DNA from: Pseudomonas caspiana
GTDB taxonomy: Bacteria; Pseudomonadota; Gammaproteobacteria; Pseudomonadales; Pseudomonadaceae
Direction of reading: 5' to 3'
Assembly (NCBI RefSeq): GCF_002158995.1
Contig: NZ_LOHF01000017.1
Span: 18,996 to 82,995, forward strand
Length of the DNA: 64,000 nt
The position numbers were made by a program, and so were the translations under genes. How positions within the stretch are numbered: position 1 is the stretch's first letter; the number at the start of each line of letters is the position of its first letter. The notes beneath the pieces are model-generated. The model saw only the letters and a program-made list of their open reading frames with translations, made no database searches and was not told the origin of the DNA. Shown piece by piece: positions 48,201 to 56,034 of this stretch.

Positions 48201-51200
48201 TTCAGTGGTGGCAGAGCCAATTGGTTGGCAGCGGCGAGTTGCCGTTCGATCAGCCTCACGGACGTCAGCAACAAGCACAGGCGCAAACCCTGAGCGTGCG
48301 TCTGGATTCACGGCATACCCGGCAATTGCTGCAAGAGGCTCCGGCGGCGTATCGCACCCAGGTCAACGACCTGCTGCTGACCGCGTTGGCGCGGGTGGTG
48401 TGCCGCTGGACGGGGGACGATTCGGCGCTGGTTCAACTGGAGGGCCATGGCCGCGAAACCCTGTTCGATGACATCGATCTGACCCGCAGCGTCGGCTGGT
48501 TCACCAGCGCTTATCCGCTGCGTCTGACCCCGCTGGACGTCAACGCCGAAACCGGCCGGGCAGCATCGATCAAAGCCATCAAAGAGCAATTGCGCCAGGT
48601 GCCGCACAAAGGTCTGGGTTACGGTGTGCTGCGCTATCTGGCAGACGAGGTCAGCCGTCAAAGCATGGCCGCATTGCCCGAAGCGTCGATCACCTTCAAC
48701 TACCTCGGGCAGTTCGATCAGAGCTTCGCTGACGACGCATTGTTCAAACCGCTGGACGCTTCAGTCGGCCCGACCCACGACGAAAACGCGCCACTGCCGA
48801 ATGCCTTGAGTATCGACAGCCAGGTGTACGGCGGCGAACTGGTGCTGCGCTGGACCTTCAGTCGCGAGCGCTTTAATGCCACGACGATTGAAGCGCTGGC
48901 TAACGCCTACATTGATGAGTTGCAAGGTGTGATCGCCCATTGCCTGGACGACAGCGCAGGCGGCCTGACTCCTTCGGACTTCCCGCTGGCGCGCCTGACT
49001 CAGTCGCAACTGGATGCACTGCCAGTTCCCGTTTCAGCCATCGAAGATGTCTATCCGCTGACACCGATGCAGGAAGGTCTGCTGCTGCATACGCTGCTGG
49101 AGCCCGGCACCGGTATTTATTTCATGCAGGACCGTTATCGCATCAACAGCGAACTGGACCCGCAGCGTTTTGCTCAGGCGTGGCAAGCCGTTGTGGCGCG
49201 TCACGAAGCCTTGCGCGCATCGTTCTGCTGGGACAGCGGCGAGCAGATGCTGCAGATCATTCACAAGCCGGGCAGTACGCGGATCGAGTTCGTCGACTGG
49301 AGCAACGAGCCAGAAGCGCAGCACGAAGAACGTCTGCAAACCTTGCTCAAGAGCGAGCGCGAAGCCGGTTTCGATTTGCTTCACGAAGCGCCTTTCCACC
49401 TGCGTCTGATCCGGGTGGGCGAGGGCCGTTACTGGTTCATGATGAGCAACCACCACATCCTGATCGATGCCTGGTGCCGTGGCCTGCTGATGAGCGATTT
49501 CTTCGAAATCTACACCGCGCTGGGCGAAGGCCGTGAAGCGCAATTAGCGCTGCCACCGCGTTATCGCGATTACATCGGCTGGCTGCAACGCCAGGACATT
49601 GCTCAGTCGAAACAATGGTGGCGCAGCAACCTGCGAGGTTATGAACGCACCACTTACATTCCGACCGATCGACCCTTGCTGCGCGAGCATGCCGGGCACA
49701 GTGGCGGCATGATCGTCGGCGACCGTTACACACGCCTTGATGCAACTGACGGCCAGCGCTTGAAGGATTTGGCCCAGCGTCACCAGTTAACGGTCAACAC
49801 GTTCGCTCAGGCAGCGTGGGCGCTGGTGCTGCGGCGTTTGAGTGGCGACGCGGACGTGGTATTTGGTGTCACAGTGGCGGGGCGTCCGGTGGACATGCCA
49901 CAGATGCAGCGCACGGTGGGCCTGTTCATCAACAGCATTCCGTTACGGGTCAGCCTGCCCGGCGCCGATCAGCATTGCACGGTGCTGGACTGGCTGCACG
50001 GTCTGCTGGATAGCAACCTGCAACTGCGCGAGCACGAATACATGCCGCTGGTGCAGATTCAGGAATGCAGCGAACTGCCTAAGGGCCAGCCGCTGTTCGA
50101 CAGTCTGTTTGTGTTCGAAAACGCCCCGGTCGAAGTGTCGGTACTGGACCGCGCCCAGAGCCTGAGCGCTAGCTCGGACTCGGGCCGCACCCACACCAAC
50201 TTCCCGCTGACGGCGGTGTGTTATCCAGGCGACGACCTCGGGTTGCATCTGTCTTTCGACCAGCGTTATTTCGATGGCGAAACGGTTGAGCGCTTGCTGG
50301 GTGAGTTCAAACGCCTGTTGCTGGCCTTGGCGGACGGCATTCAGGGCGATATGGCCGAGCTACCTTTGCTGGCGGATTCCGAGCGTGAATGGCTGCTGGA
50401 AGGCTGCAACCAGAGCGATCGGGAATATCCGTTGGAGCAGGGCTATGTGCGCTTGTTCGAAGCGCAGGTCGAGGCTCATCCGCAACGTATCGCCGCGACC
50501 TGTCTTGAGCAGAAGTGGAGCTTCAAAGACCTCAACCAACACGCTAACCGTCTCGGCCATGCCTTGCGCGACGCTGGTGTGCAGGTTGATCAGCCTGTCG
50601 CGTTGCTGGCCGAACGCGGGCTGGATCTGCTGGGCATGATGGTTGGCAGCTTCAAGGCCGGGGCAGGGTATCTGCCACTGGATCCGGGCCTGCCTGCGCA
50701 ACGTTTGAGCGGCATCATCGAACAGAGCCGCACGCCATTGCTGGTGTGCACGGCCGCCTACAAAGAACAGGCCATGAGCTTGCTGGAAGGCTTCTCGTGC
50801 GCGGGCAAGCCTCGGCTGTTGGTCTGGGAAGACGTACAGGAGCGCGGGCATTCTTTGGATAACCTCGGGATCTATTCCGGGCCGGACAACCTGGCTTACG
50901 TGATCTTCACCTCCGGTTCCACCGGGCAGCCCAAAGGCGTGATGGTCGAGCAGCGCGGCATGCTCAATAACCAACTGAGCAAAGCGCCGTATCTCAATCT
51001 GGATCAGTTTGACGTGATCGCACAGACCGCATCGCAGAGCTTCGATATTTCGGTCTGGCAGTTCCTGGCTGCACCGTTGTTCGGCGCGCGGGTCGACATC
51101 GTGCCGAACACCATCGCTCATGATCCAGTGGGCTTGCTCAAGCATGTGGAGAGTAGCGGGATCACTGTGCTGGAAAGCGTGCCGTCGTTGATTCAGGGCA

Positions 51201-52282
51201 TGTTGACCGAGGATCATCCTCCACTTGAACGCCTGCGCTGGATGCTGCCGACCGGGGAAGCCATGCCGCCAGAACTGGCGCATCAATGGCTGCAGACTTA
51301 TCCCCACATCGGCCTCGTCAATGCTTACGGGCCAGCAGAGTGTTCCGACGACGTGGCGTTCTTCCGCGTCGATCAGGCGTCCACTGAAGGCAGCTATTTG
51401 CCGATCGGTACGCCGACCGATAACAACCGTTTGTACCTGCTGGATGACGCGCTTGATCTGGTGCCATCGGGGGCGGTGGGCGAGTTGTGCATCGCAGGCG
51501 TCGGCGTGGGCCGTGGCTATGTGCAGGACCCGTTACGCACGGCGCAAGTCTTCGTGCCGCATCCATTCGGCGCGCCGGGGGAGCGGTTGTATCGCAGCGG
51601 CGACCTGGCGCGGCGTCGGGCCGACGGCGTGCTGGAATACGTCGGCCGAATCGACCATCAAGTGAAGATTCGCGGTTTCCGCATCGAACTGGGTGAAATC
51701 GAAGCGCGCCTGCACGAACAGCCGCAAGTCCGCGATGCTGCAGTGGCGGTCCAGGAAGGACCGAATGGCAAGTATCTTGTGGGCTATCTGGTGCCCGTGG
51801 AGGAGCAAGAAGGCGAACTGCCGGAAATCATCAAGGCGCGCCTGCGGGCCTCGCTGCCGGACTACATGGTGCCGCTGCATTGGTTGATACTCGAACGCCT
51901 GCCGCGTAACGCCAACGGCAAACTGGATCGCAAGGCGTTGCCTGGGATCGACATCGGCCAGTTGCAAAGCCAGGCCTACATCGCCCCGCGCAATGAACTT
52001 GAACAGACACTGGCGGGTATCTGGGCAGAGGTGCTGAAGGTGGACCAGGTTGGCATTCACGACAACTTCTTCGAACTGGGCGGCCACTCATTGCTGGCTA
52101 CGCAAATAGCCTCCCGCGTGCAAAACACGCTGCAACGCAATGTGCCGCTAAGAGCGATGTTCGAGTGCAGCACCGTGGAGCAACTGGCCGCTTACATCGA
52201 GGGGCTTGAGTCCAGCGAGATGACGGAGGAGAAGGTGGATCGGTTGAGTGACTTGATGGCGCAACTGGAGGCGTTGGATTGA
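39239..52282 (+). CDS. pvdL: Pyoverdine chromophore NRPS with an in-frame repeat insertion
   Basis: 4347 aa. Order: acyl-CoA ligase domain (1-575), T1 (GGNS near 620), C1 (HHIIADG), A2 (about 1115-1620), T2 (GGHS near 1669), C2 (HHIVTEG near 1862), A3 (about 2185-2715), T3 (GGDS near 2763), epimerisation domain (about 2817-3250, HHLVVDG), C3 (about 3268, HHILIDAW), A4 (about 3711-4230), T4 (GGHS near 4284). There is no thioesterase. This matches PvdL, which starts pyoverdine with a fatty acid, then Glu, D-Tyr and Dab. The A3 domain has 31 extra residues (about 2316-2346) encoded by a 91-bp repeat between core motifs LKAGGAYVPLDP and YTSGSTGKPKG; the core motifs themselves are intact. Confidence 0.95.
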   Translation: MNDAFELPNTLVQALQQRADGQPDRIALRFLAEDASEGAVLSYRQLDQRARTIAAALQAQVEPGERAVLLFPSGPDYVAAFFGCLYAGVIAVPAYPPESARRHHQERLLSIIADAEPRLILTRSSLREPLLQMSEQLNAADAPKLLCVDTLDSQLADHWREPTLQADDIAFLQYTSGSTALPKGVQVSHGNLVANELLIRRGFGIDLNPDDVIVSWLPLYHDMGLIGGLLQPIFSGVPCVLMSPGYFLGRPLRWLEAISEYGGTISGGPDFAYRLCSERVSDSALDKLDLSKWRVAFSGSEPIRQDSLDLFSSKFAAAGFTADSFFACYGLAEATLFVTGGQRGRGIPNLEVCDQSLAQHRAEPGVGSVLMSCGGSQPEHAVCIVDAPTGKLLADNQVGEIWAAGPSIAHGYWRNPEASAKTFVERDGRTWLRTGDLGFLRHGELFVTGRLKDMLIVRGHNLYPQDIEQAIEREVDVVRKGRVAAFAVTENGVDGIGIAAEISRSVQKILPPDALIKAIRQTVAEAFQEAPSVVALLNPGALPKTSSGKLQRSACRTRLADGTLDSYALFPVTKHADEPAGEQATVADDLQKRIAAIWREQLNVEHIAIDDNFFLLGGNSIAATQVMGRLREALSLELNLRLLFEAPSLAEFCAEVARQQASGATRQNSIALLPRDRDLPQSLAQNRLWIVWQLDPQSAAYNIPAALRLRGDLDQRALSKSFEQLIERHESLRTRFLERDGQALQRIEPTATFALQHLDFSQLSSAERDAQVLQAREQEAQTAFDLEQGPLLRVTLVRLDEQEHQLWVTLHHIIADGWSLNLLIDEFSRLYAAASQGQTIALVPLPMHYADYAQWQRDWLAAGEAQRQLEYWTQQLGDEHPTLSLATDHPRSALRTHQAARYSVLLDEGLSSALRYTAQEHGATMFMVLLAAFQSLLHRYSGQTDIRIGVPGANRPRLETQGLVGFFINTLVLRGTVDARKPFAQLLDEALHATLGAQAHQDLPFEQLLEAFPQAREQGLFQVMFNHQQRDLSALRRLPGLLADELPWHSREAKFDLQLHSEEDHRGRLALHFDYAAELFDVQTVRRMAEHFTALLQQISDQPSQCIGDLNLLSPVEQTLQQDWSQAPCVAASRWLPERLAEQAALTPERIALVWEGGQLDYASLDTQSNRLAHYLRDKGVGPDVCVGICAERSPQLLIGLLAIIKAGGAYVPLDPDYPSERLSYMLHDSGVELLLTQSHLLTSLPVSEAVTAITLDNLHLDNWPRSAPGLHLSGDNLAYVIYTSGSTGQPKGVGNTHAALAERLQWMQATYGLNADDVLMQKAPVSFDVSVWECFWPLITGCRLLIAAPGEHRDPRRLVELIQQFSVTTLHFVPPLLQLFIEEADIAQCCSLKRLFSGGEALPAELRNRVLEQLPNVQLHNRYGPTETAINVTHWHCRREDGERSPIGRPLGNVLCRILDSELNPVPAGVPGELCIGGIGLARGYLGRPGLTAERFVPDPLGEAGTRLYRTGDRARWSAEGVIEYLGRLDQQVKLRGFRIEPEEIEARLLAQPGVRQAAVLVREGPGGAQLISWYTADNEVSAEQLKAALAAELPEYMVPAQLMRLDSMPLSPAGKLDRRALPDPHWQQREHVAPRTELEQQIAAIWREVLGLECVGLNDDFFALGGHSLLATQIVSRTRQACDVELPLRVLFDASELAAFAEQVRQIQLAGDSNRQLPIERVDRSQRVPLSYSQQRMWFLWQLEPDSPAYNVGGMARLRGVLDISRFEAALHALIDRHETLRTTFPSVDGVAWQQVHSDLNLRMQWQDFSALDVSTRQQHLQAFADAQAHEPFDLERGPLLRACLVKAGEQEHFFVLTLHHIVTEGWAMDIFARELSALYEAFVDDRQSPLEPLAVQYLDYSVWQRQWLESGERQRQLDYWTAKLGSEHPLLELPSDRPRPPVQSHRGGLYRFDLGDELAAQVRQFNAEHGLTLFMTMTAALAVLLYRYSGQQDLRIGAPVANRIRPESEGLIGAFLNTQVLRCQLNGQMSVAELIDQVRQTVIEGQSNQDLPFDHLVEALQPPRSAAYNPLFQVMCNVQRWEFQQSRTLAGMTVDYLVNDALATKFDLNLEVTDLDQRLGCCLTYSCDLFDEARIARMAEHWRTLLRGLLADPEQRLSELPLFEPAERDQLLAGLAQEAGEHELSYSIHQLFAEQARKTPDAGALTFAGQTLTYDQLNRRANQLARALREQGVGPQVRVGLALERSHEMVIGLLAILKAGGAYVPLDPEYPLDRLHYMIEDSGIALLLGDAQLFEALGELPEGVSRFPMTSNTCRSSRATRGSDSDSPDTPRSLPRGARELLQENAAHDDSDLPNLNLPQHQAYLIYTSGSTGKPKGVAVSHGEIAMHCRAVIQRFGMRNDDCELHFYSINFDAATERLLVPLLCGARVVVRAQGQWGAQEICELIREQQVNILGFTPSYGSQLAQWLASHNETLPIRMCITGGEALTGEHLQRIRAVFQPQQFFNAYGPTETVVMPLACLAPETLDEGLATVPIGSIVGARSAYILDADLTLVPQGATGELYIGGAGLAGGYHQRPGMTAERFVVDPFAANGGRMYRTGDLVRQRADGLVEYLGRIDHQVKIRGFRIELGEIENRLLEHAAVREAIVLALDAPSGKQLVGYVVGEGDPLQLRDALKAHLLSQLPEYMVPAQLIVLDSMPLTANGKLDRRALPAPDLEHNRQQFVAPQNELEQALAAIWREVLNVERVGLLDNFFELGGDSILSIQVVSRARQAGIHFSPRDMFQHQTVQTLASVATRTEQILAEQGPVLGGAQLTPIQHWFFESDIPQRRHWNQAVLLQPVEPLDPARLEQALRQVLVQHDALRLRFTEHDGQWRAEHVQLEDCAVLWRAEEASPGLFADAQRSLNLQRGPLLRGVLISNGSEPQQLLLAIHHLVVDGVSWRILLDDLQAAYREQPLPAKTSAFRDWTQRLQAYASSEPLREELQWWQSQLVGSGELPFDQPHGRQQQAQAQTLSVRLDSRHTRQLLQEAPAAYRTQVNDLLLTALARVVCRWTGDDSALVQLEGHGRETLFDDIDLTRSVGWFTSAYPLRLTPLDVNAETGRAASIKAIKEQLRQVPHKGLGYGVLRYLADEVSRQSMAALPEASITFNYLGQFDQSFADDALFKPLDASVGPTHDENAPLPNALSIDSQVYGGELVLRWTFSRERFNATTIEALANAYIDELQGVIAHCLDDSAGGLTPSDFPLARLTQSQLDALPVPVSAIEDVYPLTPMQEGLLLHTLLEPGTGIYFMQDRYRINSELDPQRFAQAWQAVVARHEALRASFCWDSGEQMLQIIHKPGSTRIEFVDWSNEPEAQHEERLQTLLKSEREAGFDLLHEAPFHLRLIRVGEGRYWFMMSNHHILIDAWCRGLLMSDFFEIYTALGEGREAQLALPPRYRDYIGWLQRQDIAQSKQWWRSNLRGYERTTYIPTDRPLLREHAGHSGGMIVGDRYTRLDATDGQRLKDLAQRHQLTVNTFAQAAWALVLRRLSGDADVVFGVTVAGRPVDMPQMQRTVGLFINSIPLRVSLPGADQHCTVLDWLHGLLDSNLQLREHEYMPLVQIQECSELPKGQPLFDSLFVFENAPVEVSVLDRAQSLSASSDSGRTHTNFPLTAVCYPGDDLGLHLSFDQRYFDGETVERLLGEFKRLLLALADGIQGDMAELPLLADSEREWLLEGCNQSDREYPLEQGYVRLFEAQVEAHPQRIAATCLEQKWSFKDLNQHANRLGHALRDAGVQVDQPVALLAERGLDLLGMMVGSFKAGAGYLPLDPGLPAQRLSGIIEQSRTPLLVCTAAYKEQAMSLLEGFSCAGKPRLLVWEDVQERGHSLDNLGIYSGPDNLAYVIFTSGSTGQPKGVMVEQRGMLNNQLSKAPYLNLDQFDVIAQTASQSFDISVWQFLAAPLFGARVDIVPNTIAHDPVGLLKHVESSGITVLESVPSLIQGMLTEDHPPLERLRWMLPTGEAMPPELAHQWLQTYPHIGLVNAYGPAECSDDVAFFRVDQASTEGSYLPIGTPTDNNRLYLLDDALDLVPSGAVGELCIAGVGVGRGYVQDPLRTAQVFVPHPFGAPGERLYRSGDLARRRADGVLEYVGRIDHQVKIRGFRIELGEIEARLHEQPQVRDAAVAVQEGPNGKYLVGYLVPVEEQEGELPEIIKARLRASLPDYMVPLHWLILERLPRNANGKLDRKALPGIDIGQLQSQAYIAPRNELEQTLAGIWAEVLKVDQVGIHDNFFELGGHSLLATQIASRVQNTLQRNVPLRAMFECSTVEQLAAYIEGLESSEMTEEKVDRLSDLMAQLEALD
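46186..46276. repeat. 91-bp palindromic repeat inside pvdL, copy 2
   Basis: Arms 46186-46219 and 46243-46276 match at 33 of 34 positions with the same 23-base loop as the intergenic copies. One more paired base on each side makes 93 bases, 31 codons, so pvdL stays in frame. Translation runs through with no stop. Confidence 0.9.
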
Positions 52283-52341
52283 TGAGGGTGTAGAGCAAGG
52301 GTGGGCCCCCGAAACCGCAATTCCGGATTTGGAATGCCGAC

Positions 52342-52446
52342 CTGTGGGAGCGAGGCTTGGTCTGGGCGGCATTCCGACGATAAACGATAACGCGGTATGC
52401 CTTTTAGCTGCGTCTTATGTATCGCGGGCAAGCCTCGCTCCCACAG
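52342..52446. repeat. REPIN-like repeat of a second class
   Basis: Arms CTGTGGGAGCGAGGCTTG (52342-52359) and its complement (52429-52446) are perfect 18-bp inverted repeats around about 69 bases. It fills the gap after pvdL and may help terminate it. A related half copy lies at 59867-59935. Confidence 0.8.
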
Positions 52447-52666
52447 GGGGACGGCTTTTCAATTCAATAGGTACTTGTAGCCCCACGAGTTGCGGATACC
52501 TCACGAGACTCGCCCGGGACAACTCTCCTGCCTGGCTGGCATCCGTGTTGTAGAACAGGGTCGTTGGCCATTCGTTGATCCACCTCAATGCCAGCTGTGA
52601 TAGAGGGGCGCATGATGCAAGTCGTGCGAACTCCCGATTCGCGCTGTGCCGGATCAAGGAAACCCA

Positions 52667-54157
52667 ATGAACGCCTCTTCAACCGTTCCCGAACAACCAC
52701 CCGTCAAGATCAAATTACCCATGGGCTTGCTGGTCGGTATCGCGGTCATGGTGGCTGTGCTGTTGCTGCCATTCCCGGAGGACCTGCCCATCGCCGGGCA
52801 GCGCATGCTGGCGATTCTGGCGTTTGCTGTGGTGGTGTGGATCACTGAAGCGGTGTCCTATGAAGCCAGCGCGATCATGATCACTTCGCTGATGGCGTTT
52901 CTGATTGGTACTGCGCCGACGCTGAAAGACCCCTCTGTGATCTATGGCTCGTCTGCCGCAATCACCATGGCCCTGACCGGATTCTCAAACTCGGCATTGG
53001 CGCTGGTGGCGGGCGCGTTGTTCATTGCGGCTGCCATGACCCATACCGGGCTGGATCGGCGTATCGCTCTGGTAACGCTGTCACGCATCGGCACCAGCAC
53101 GCGAAGGATCATGCTCGGTGCAATCTTCGTCACCATCCTGCTCAGCTTAGTGGTGCCCAGTGCGACCGCGCGCAGTGCTTGTGTGGTGCCGATCATGATG
53201 GGCGTGATTGCTGCGTTCGGCATGGACAAACGCTCCAATGTCGCCGCCGCGATCATGATCATCGTTGCCCAGGGCACCAGTATCTGGAACGTCGGTATCC
53301 AGACTGCCGCTGCGCAAAACCTCCTGACCGCAGGCTTCATGGACAAGATGCTCGGTGCCCGAGTGTCCTGGCTCGACTGGCTGATCGCCGGTGCGCCCTG
53401 GGCAATCATCATGTCCGGCGTGTTGATCGTGCTGGTGCTCAAATTACTGCCGCCGGAAAGCGACAATATTCCGGGTGGCAAGGAGGCGGTGGCGCAATCA
53501 CTGGCTGATATCGGGCCCATGACGAGCGCGCAGAAACGCTTGATGGCGGTTTCTATTGGCTTGCTGTTGCTGTGGGCCACGGAAGGCAAACTGCACAGCT
53601 TCGACACCACATCGACCACCTATGCCGGTCTGGTTCTGCTGTTGTTGCCCGGCTGGGGCGTGATGACCTGGAAGGACGTGCAGTCACGCATTCCCTGGGG
53701 CACGGTGATTGTCTTCGGTGTCGGCATCAGCCTCGGTACCGCGTTACTCACCACTCAGGCGGGGCAATGGCTGGGTGTGCAAGTCGTGAGTCGCACCGGG
53801 CTGGATCAGGTCGGGCCGTTGAGTGTGTTTGCGATCCTCGCCGGATTTCTGATTCTCATCCATCTGGGATTCGCCAGCGCCACGGCGCTGACCTCGGCGA
53901 TGCTGCCCATCCTTATTGCTGTGCTGCAAACCTTGCCCGGTGATTTCAATCGTTTGGGCATGACCATGCTGCTTGGTTTTGCGGTCAGTTACGGTTTTAT
54001 CCTGCCGATCAATGCGCCACAGAACATGGTCTGTCTGGGCACCGAAACCTTCACCGCCCGTCAGTTCGCGCGGGTTGGCATTCCAGTCACCGTGATCGGC
54101 TATCTGTTAATGCTGCTGTTCGGCGCCACGTACTGGAAATGGCTGGGCTGGATGTAA
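52667..54157 (+). CDS. SLC13/DASS family anion transporter
   Basis: 496 aa with about twelve membrane segments. The domain has NVAAAIMIIVAQGTSIWNVG, then FGVGISLGTALL and GFASATALTSAMLPI, which resemble the paired substrate/sodium-binding regions of the CitT/VcINDY family of di- and tricarboxylate or sulfate transporters. ATG 52667 follows AAGGAA. No PvdS box was seen upstream, so its link to pyoverdine is only positional. It lies between pvdL and pvdH on the same strand. Substrate unknown. Confidence 0.83.
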   Translation: MNASSTVPEQPPVKIKLPMGLLVGIAVMVAVLLLPFPEDLPIAGQRMLAILAFAVVVWITEAVSYEASAIMITSLMAFLIGTAPTLKDPSVIYGSSAAITMALTGFSNSALALVAGALFIAAAMTHTGLDRRIALVTLSRIGTSTRRIMLGAIFVTILLSLVVPSATARSACVVPIMMGVIAAFGMDKRSNVAAAIMIIVAQGTSIWNVGIQTAAAQNLLTAGFMDKMLGARVSWLDWLIAGAPWAIIMSGVLIVLVLKLLPPESDNIPGGKEAVAQSLADIGPMTSAQKRLMAVSIGLLLLWATEGKLHSFDTTSTTYAGLVLLLLPGWGVMTWKDVQSRIPWGTVIVFGVGISLGTALLTTQAGQWLGVQVVSRTGLDQVGPLSVFAILAGFLILIHLGFASATALTSAMLPILIAVLQTLPGDFNRLGMTMLLGFAVSYGFILPINAPQNMVCLGTETFTARQFARVGIPVTVIGYLLMLLFGATYWKWLGWM

Positions 54158-54167
54158 TATTCGGCAT

Positions 54168-54191
54168 TAAATCCCGACCGCGCTGGTGCGT
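54168..54191 (+). promoter_or_regulatory. PvdS-type iron-starvation promoter of pvdH
   Basis: TAAAT (54168-54172), 16 bases, CGT (54189-54191), with CCC after TAAAT as in the classical IS box. It starts 10 bases after the transporter stop and lies 73 bases before pvdH. Confidence 0.85.
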
Positions 54192-54264
54192 TTCCTTAAA
54201 CAGGAATCTACCAGCGCAGGATGGCTTGGCAGATGTCCATTTCCTGTTATCGAGGGTTTGAAGG

Positions 54265-55677
54265 ATGTCAGTCGCCATCAGTCGCAATGAAAACTCATCC
54301 GCACGGCTCAACACTGAGCCGGAAGAAGTGCTCTATCACTTCGAAGATTCACCGTTGCTGGAACGTCAGAAGCAACAGGAATCCAACGCCCGCAGTTACC
54401 CAAGACGTATTCCGCTGGCGCTCAAAAGCGCTCAGGGTATTTACGTGGAAGACGTCGAAGGACGCACGTTTATCGACTGCCTGGCCGGTGCCGGGACGCT
54501 GGCCTTGGGGCATAACCATCCGGTGGTGATCGCGGCGATTCGCAAGGTGCTTGACGAAGGCCTGCCGCTGCACACGCTGGACCTGACCACGCCGGTCAAG
54601 GATCAATTCGTTCAGGATCTGTTCGGGTTACTGCCTGAAGAGTTCGCACGCGACGCGAAAATCCAGTTCTGCGGCCCGACCGGCACCGACGCAGTGGAAG
54701 CCGCTCTGAAACTGGTTCGCACCGCCACCGGACGCAGCACCGTGTTGTCGTTCCAGGGCGGTTATCACGGCATGAGTATGGGGGCGTTGAGCCTGATGGG
54801 CAGCCTCGGGCCGAAAAAGCCTATGGCCGCTTTGCTCAACAGCGGCGTGCAGTTCCTGCCGTACCCTTACGACTACCGTTGCCCGTTCGGGCTGGGTGGC
54901 GCTGACGGCATCAAGGTCAATTTGCGTTATCTGGAAAACCTGCTCAACGATCCGGAAGCAGGCGTGCAACTGCCGGCTGCTGTCATTGTTGAAGTGGTGC
55001 AGGGCGAGGGCGGGGTGATCCCGGCCGATCTGGACTGGTTGCGTGGCTTGCGGCGCATCACTGCAAACGCCGGTGTGGCGTTGATTGTCGATGAGATCCA
55101 GAGCGGCTTTGCCCGGACCGGCAAAATGTTTGCCTTCGAACACGCGGGCATCGTGCCGGATGTTGTCGTGTTGTCCAAAGCCATCGGCGGCAGCCTGCCG
55201 CTGGCGGTGGTGGTTTATCGCGAGTGGCTGGACAAGTGGCTGCCGGGCGCTCATGCCGGGACCTTCCGTGGCAACCAAATGGCGATGGCCGCAGGTTCGG
55301 CGGTGATGGCTTATCTGAAGCAGCACGGCATCGCCGCGCACGCCACGGCCATGGGCGCACGTCTGACCGAGCACCTGCGCGTGCTGCAGCGGGATTTCCC
55401 GCAGTTGGGCGATATTCGGGGGCGTGGCTTGATGCTCGGCGTTGAACTGGTGGACCCGACGGGCGCGCTCGATGGTCTTGGTCATCCACCTGCATTTGGC
55501 AAGCTGGCGCCACTGGTGCAGAACGAATGCCTCAAGCGCGGGCTGATCCTGGAATTGGGTGGCCGCCACGGCAGCGTCGTACGCTTCCTGCCGCCGCTGA
55601 TTATTACCGCCGAGCAGATCGACGAAGTGGCAAGACGGTTTGCCAAGGCATTGGCAGCGGCGGTGGAAAGGGTTTAA
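54265..55677 (+). CDS. pvdH: Diaminobutyrate-2-oxoglutarate aminotransferase
   Basis: 470 aa PLP enzyme, class III aminotransferase. FCGPTGTDAVEAALKL, FQGGYHGMSMG, VDEIQSGFARTGKMF and the PLP lysine K305 in VVLSKAIGGSLP are present, along with GTFRGNQMAM. It makes L-2,4-diaminobutyrate from aspartate semialdehyde; this is the residue loaded by the last PvdL module. GAGGG lies 8 bases before the ATG. A perfect PvdS box controls it. Confidence 0.94.
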   Translation: MSVAISRNENSSARLNTEPEEVLYHFEDSPLLERQKQQESNARSYPRRIPLALKSAQGIYVEDVEGRTFIDCLAGAGTLALGHNHPVVIAAIRKVLDEGLPLHTLDLTTPVKDQFVQDLFGLLPEEFARDAKIQFCGPTGTDAVEAALKLVRTATGRSTVLSFQGGYHGMSMGALSLMGSLGPKKPMAALLNSGVQFLPYPYDYRCPFGLGGADGIKVNLRYLENLLNDPEAGVQLPAAVIVEVVQGEGGVIPADLDWLRGLRRITANAGVALIVDEIQSGFARTGKMFAFEHAGIVPDVVVLSKAIGGSLPLAVVVYREWLDKWLPGAHAGTFRGNQMAMAAGSAVMAYLKQHGIAAHATAMGARLTEHLRVLQRDFPQLGDIRGRGLMLGVELVDPTGALDGLGHPPAFGKLAPLVQNECLKRGLILELGGRHGSVVRFLPPLIITAEQIDEVARRFAKALAAAVERV

Positions 55678-55762
55678 CCGTTACTCTCATTGTTGATGAT
55701 CTCCTCTGGGATACCGCCCTTTGTCGCTCGACGCAACGCGATCGCGAAGCAAAACGGTTGAT

Positions 55763-55852
55763 CTGTAGGAGCTCACGAGCAATGCGAGGCAGCGATGGCG
55801 TCCTGCCTGATACTCCGCCATCGCGGCCTCGCATTGCTCGTGCGCTCCTACA
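55763..55852. repeat. 91-bp palindromic repeat, copy 3
   Basis: Left arm 55763-55796, loop 55797-55819 (23 bases), right arm 55820-55852, with a few mismatches and the last base of the usual 34 changed. Between convergent pvdH and the histidine kinase gene. Confidence 0.85.
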
Positions 55853-55941
55853 AAAACGTATTCCAGATCAAGTAGTGTATTTTTTGATACAGACGCCCCG
55901 GTGTTCCGGATACCACGCTGTCGCGAAGCAAAACGGTTGAT

Positions 55942-56032
55942 CTGTAGGAGCGCACGAGCACCGCGAGGCCGCGATAGCGGTGTATCAGACAGGACGTCAT
56001 CGCTGCCTCGCGGTGCTCGTGAGTTCCTAAGA
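55942..56032. repeat. 91-bp palindromic repeat, copy 4
   Basis: Left arm 55942-55975, 23-base loop, right arm 55999-56032 with decay near its end (CCTAAGA for CCTACAG). It is preceded by the same 21 bases that precede copy 3 (starting TCGCGAAGCAAAACGG at 55742 and 55921), so the pair arose by local duplication or insertion at the same sequence. Confidence 0.8.
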
Positions 56033-56034
56033 CC

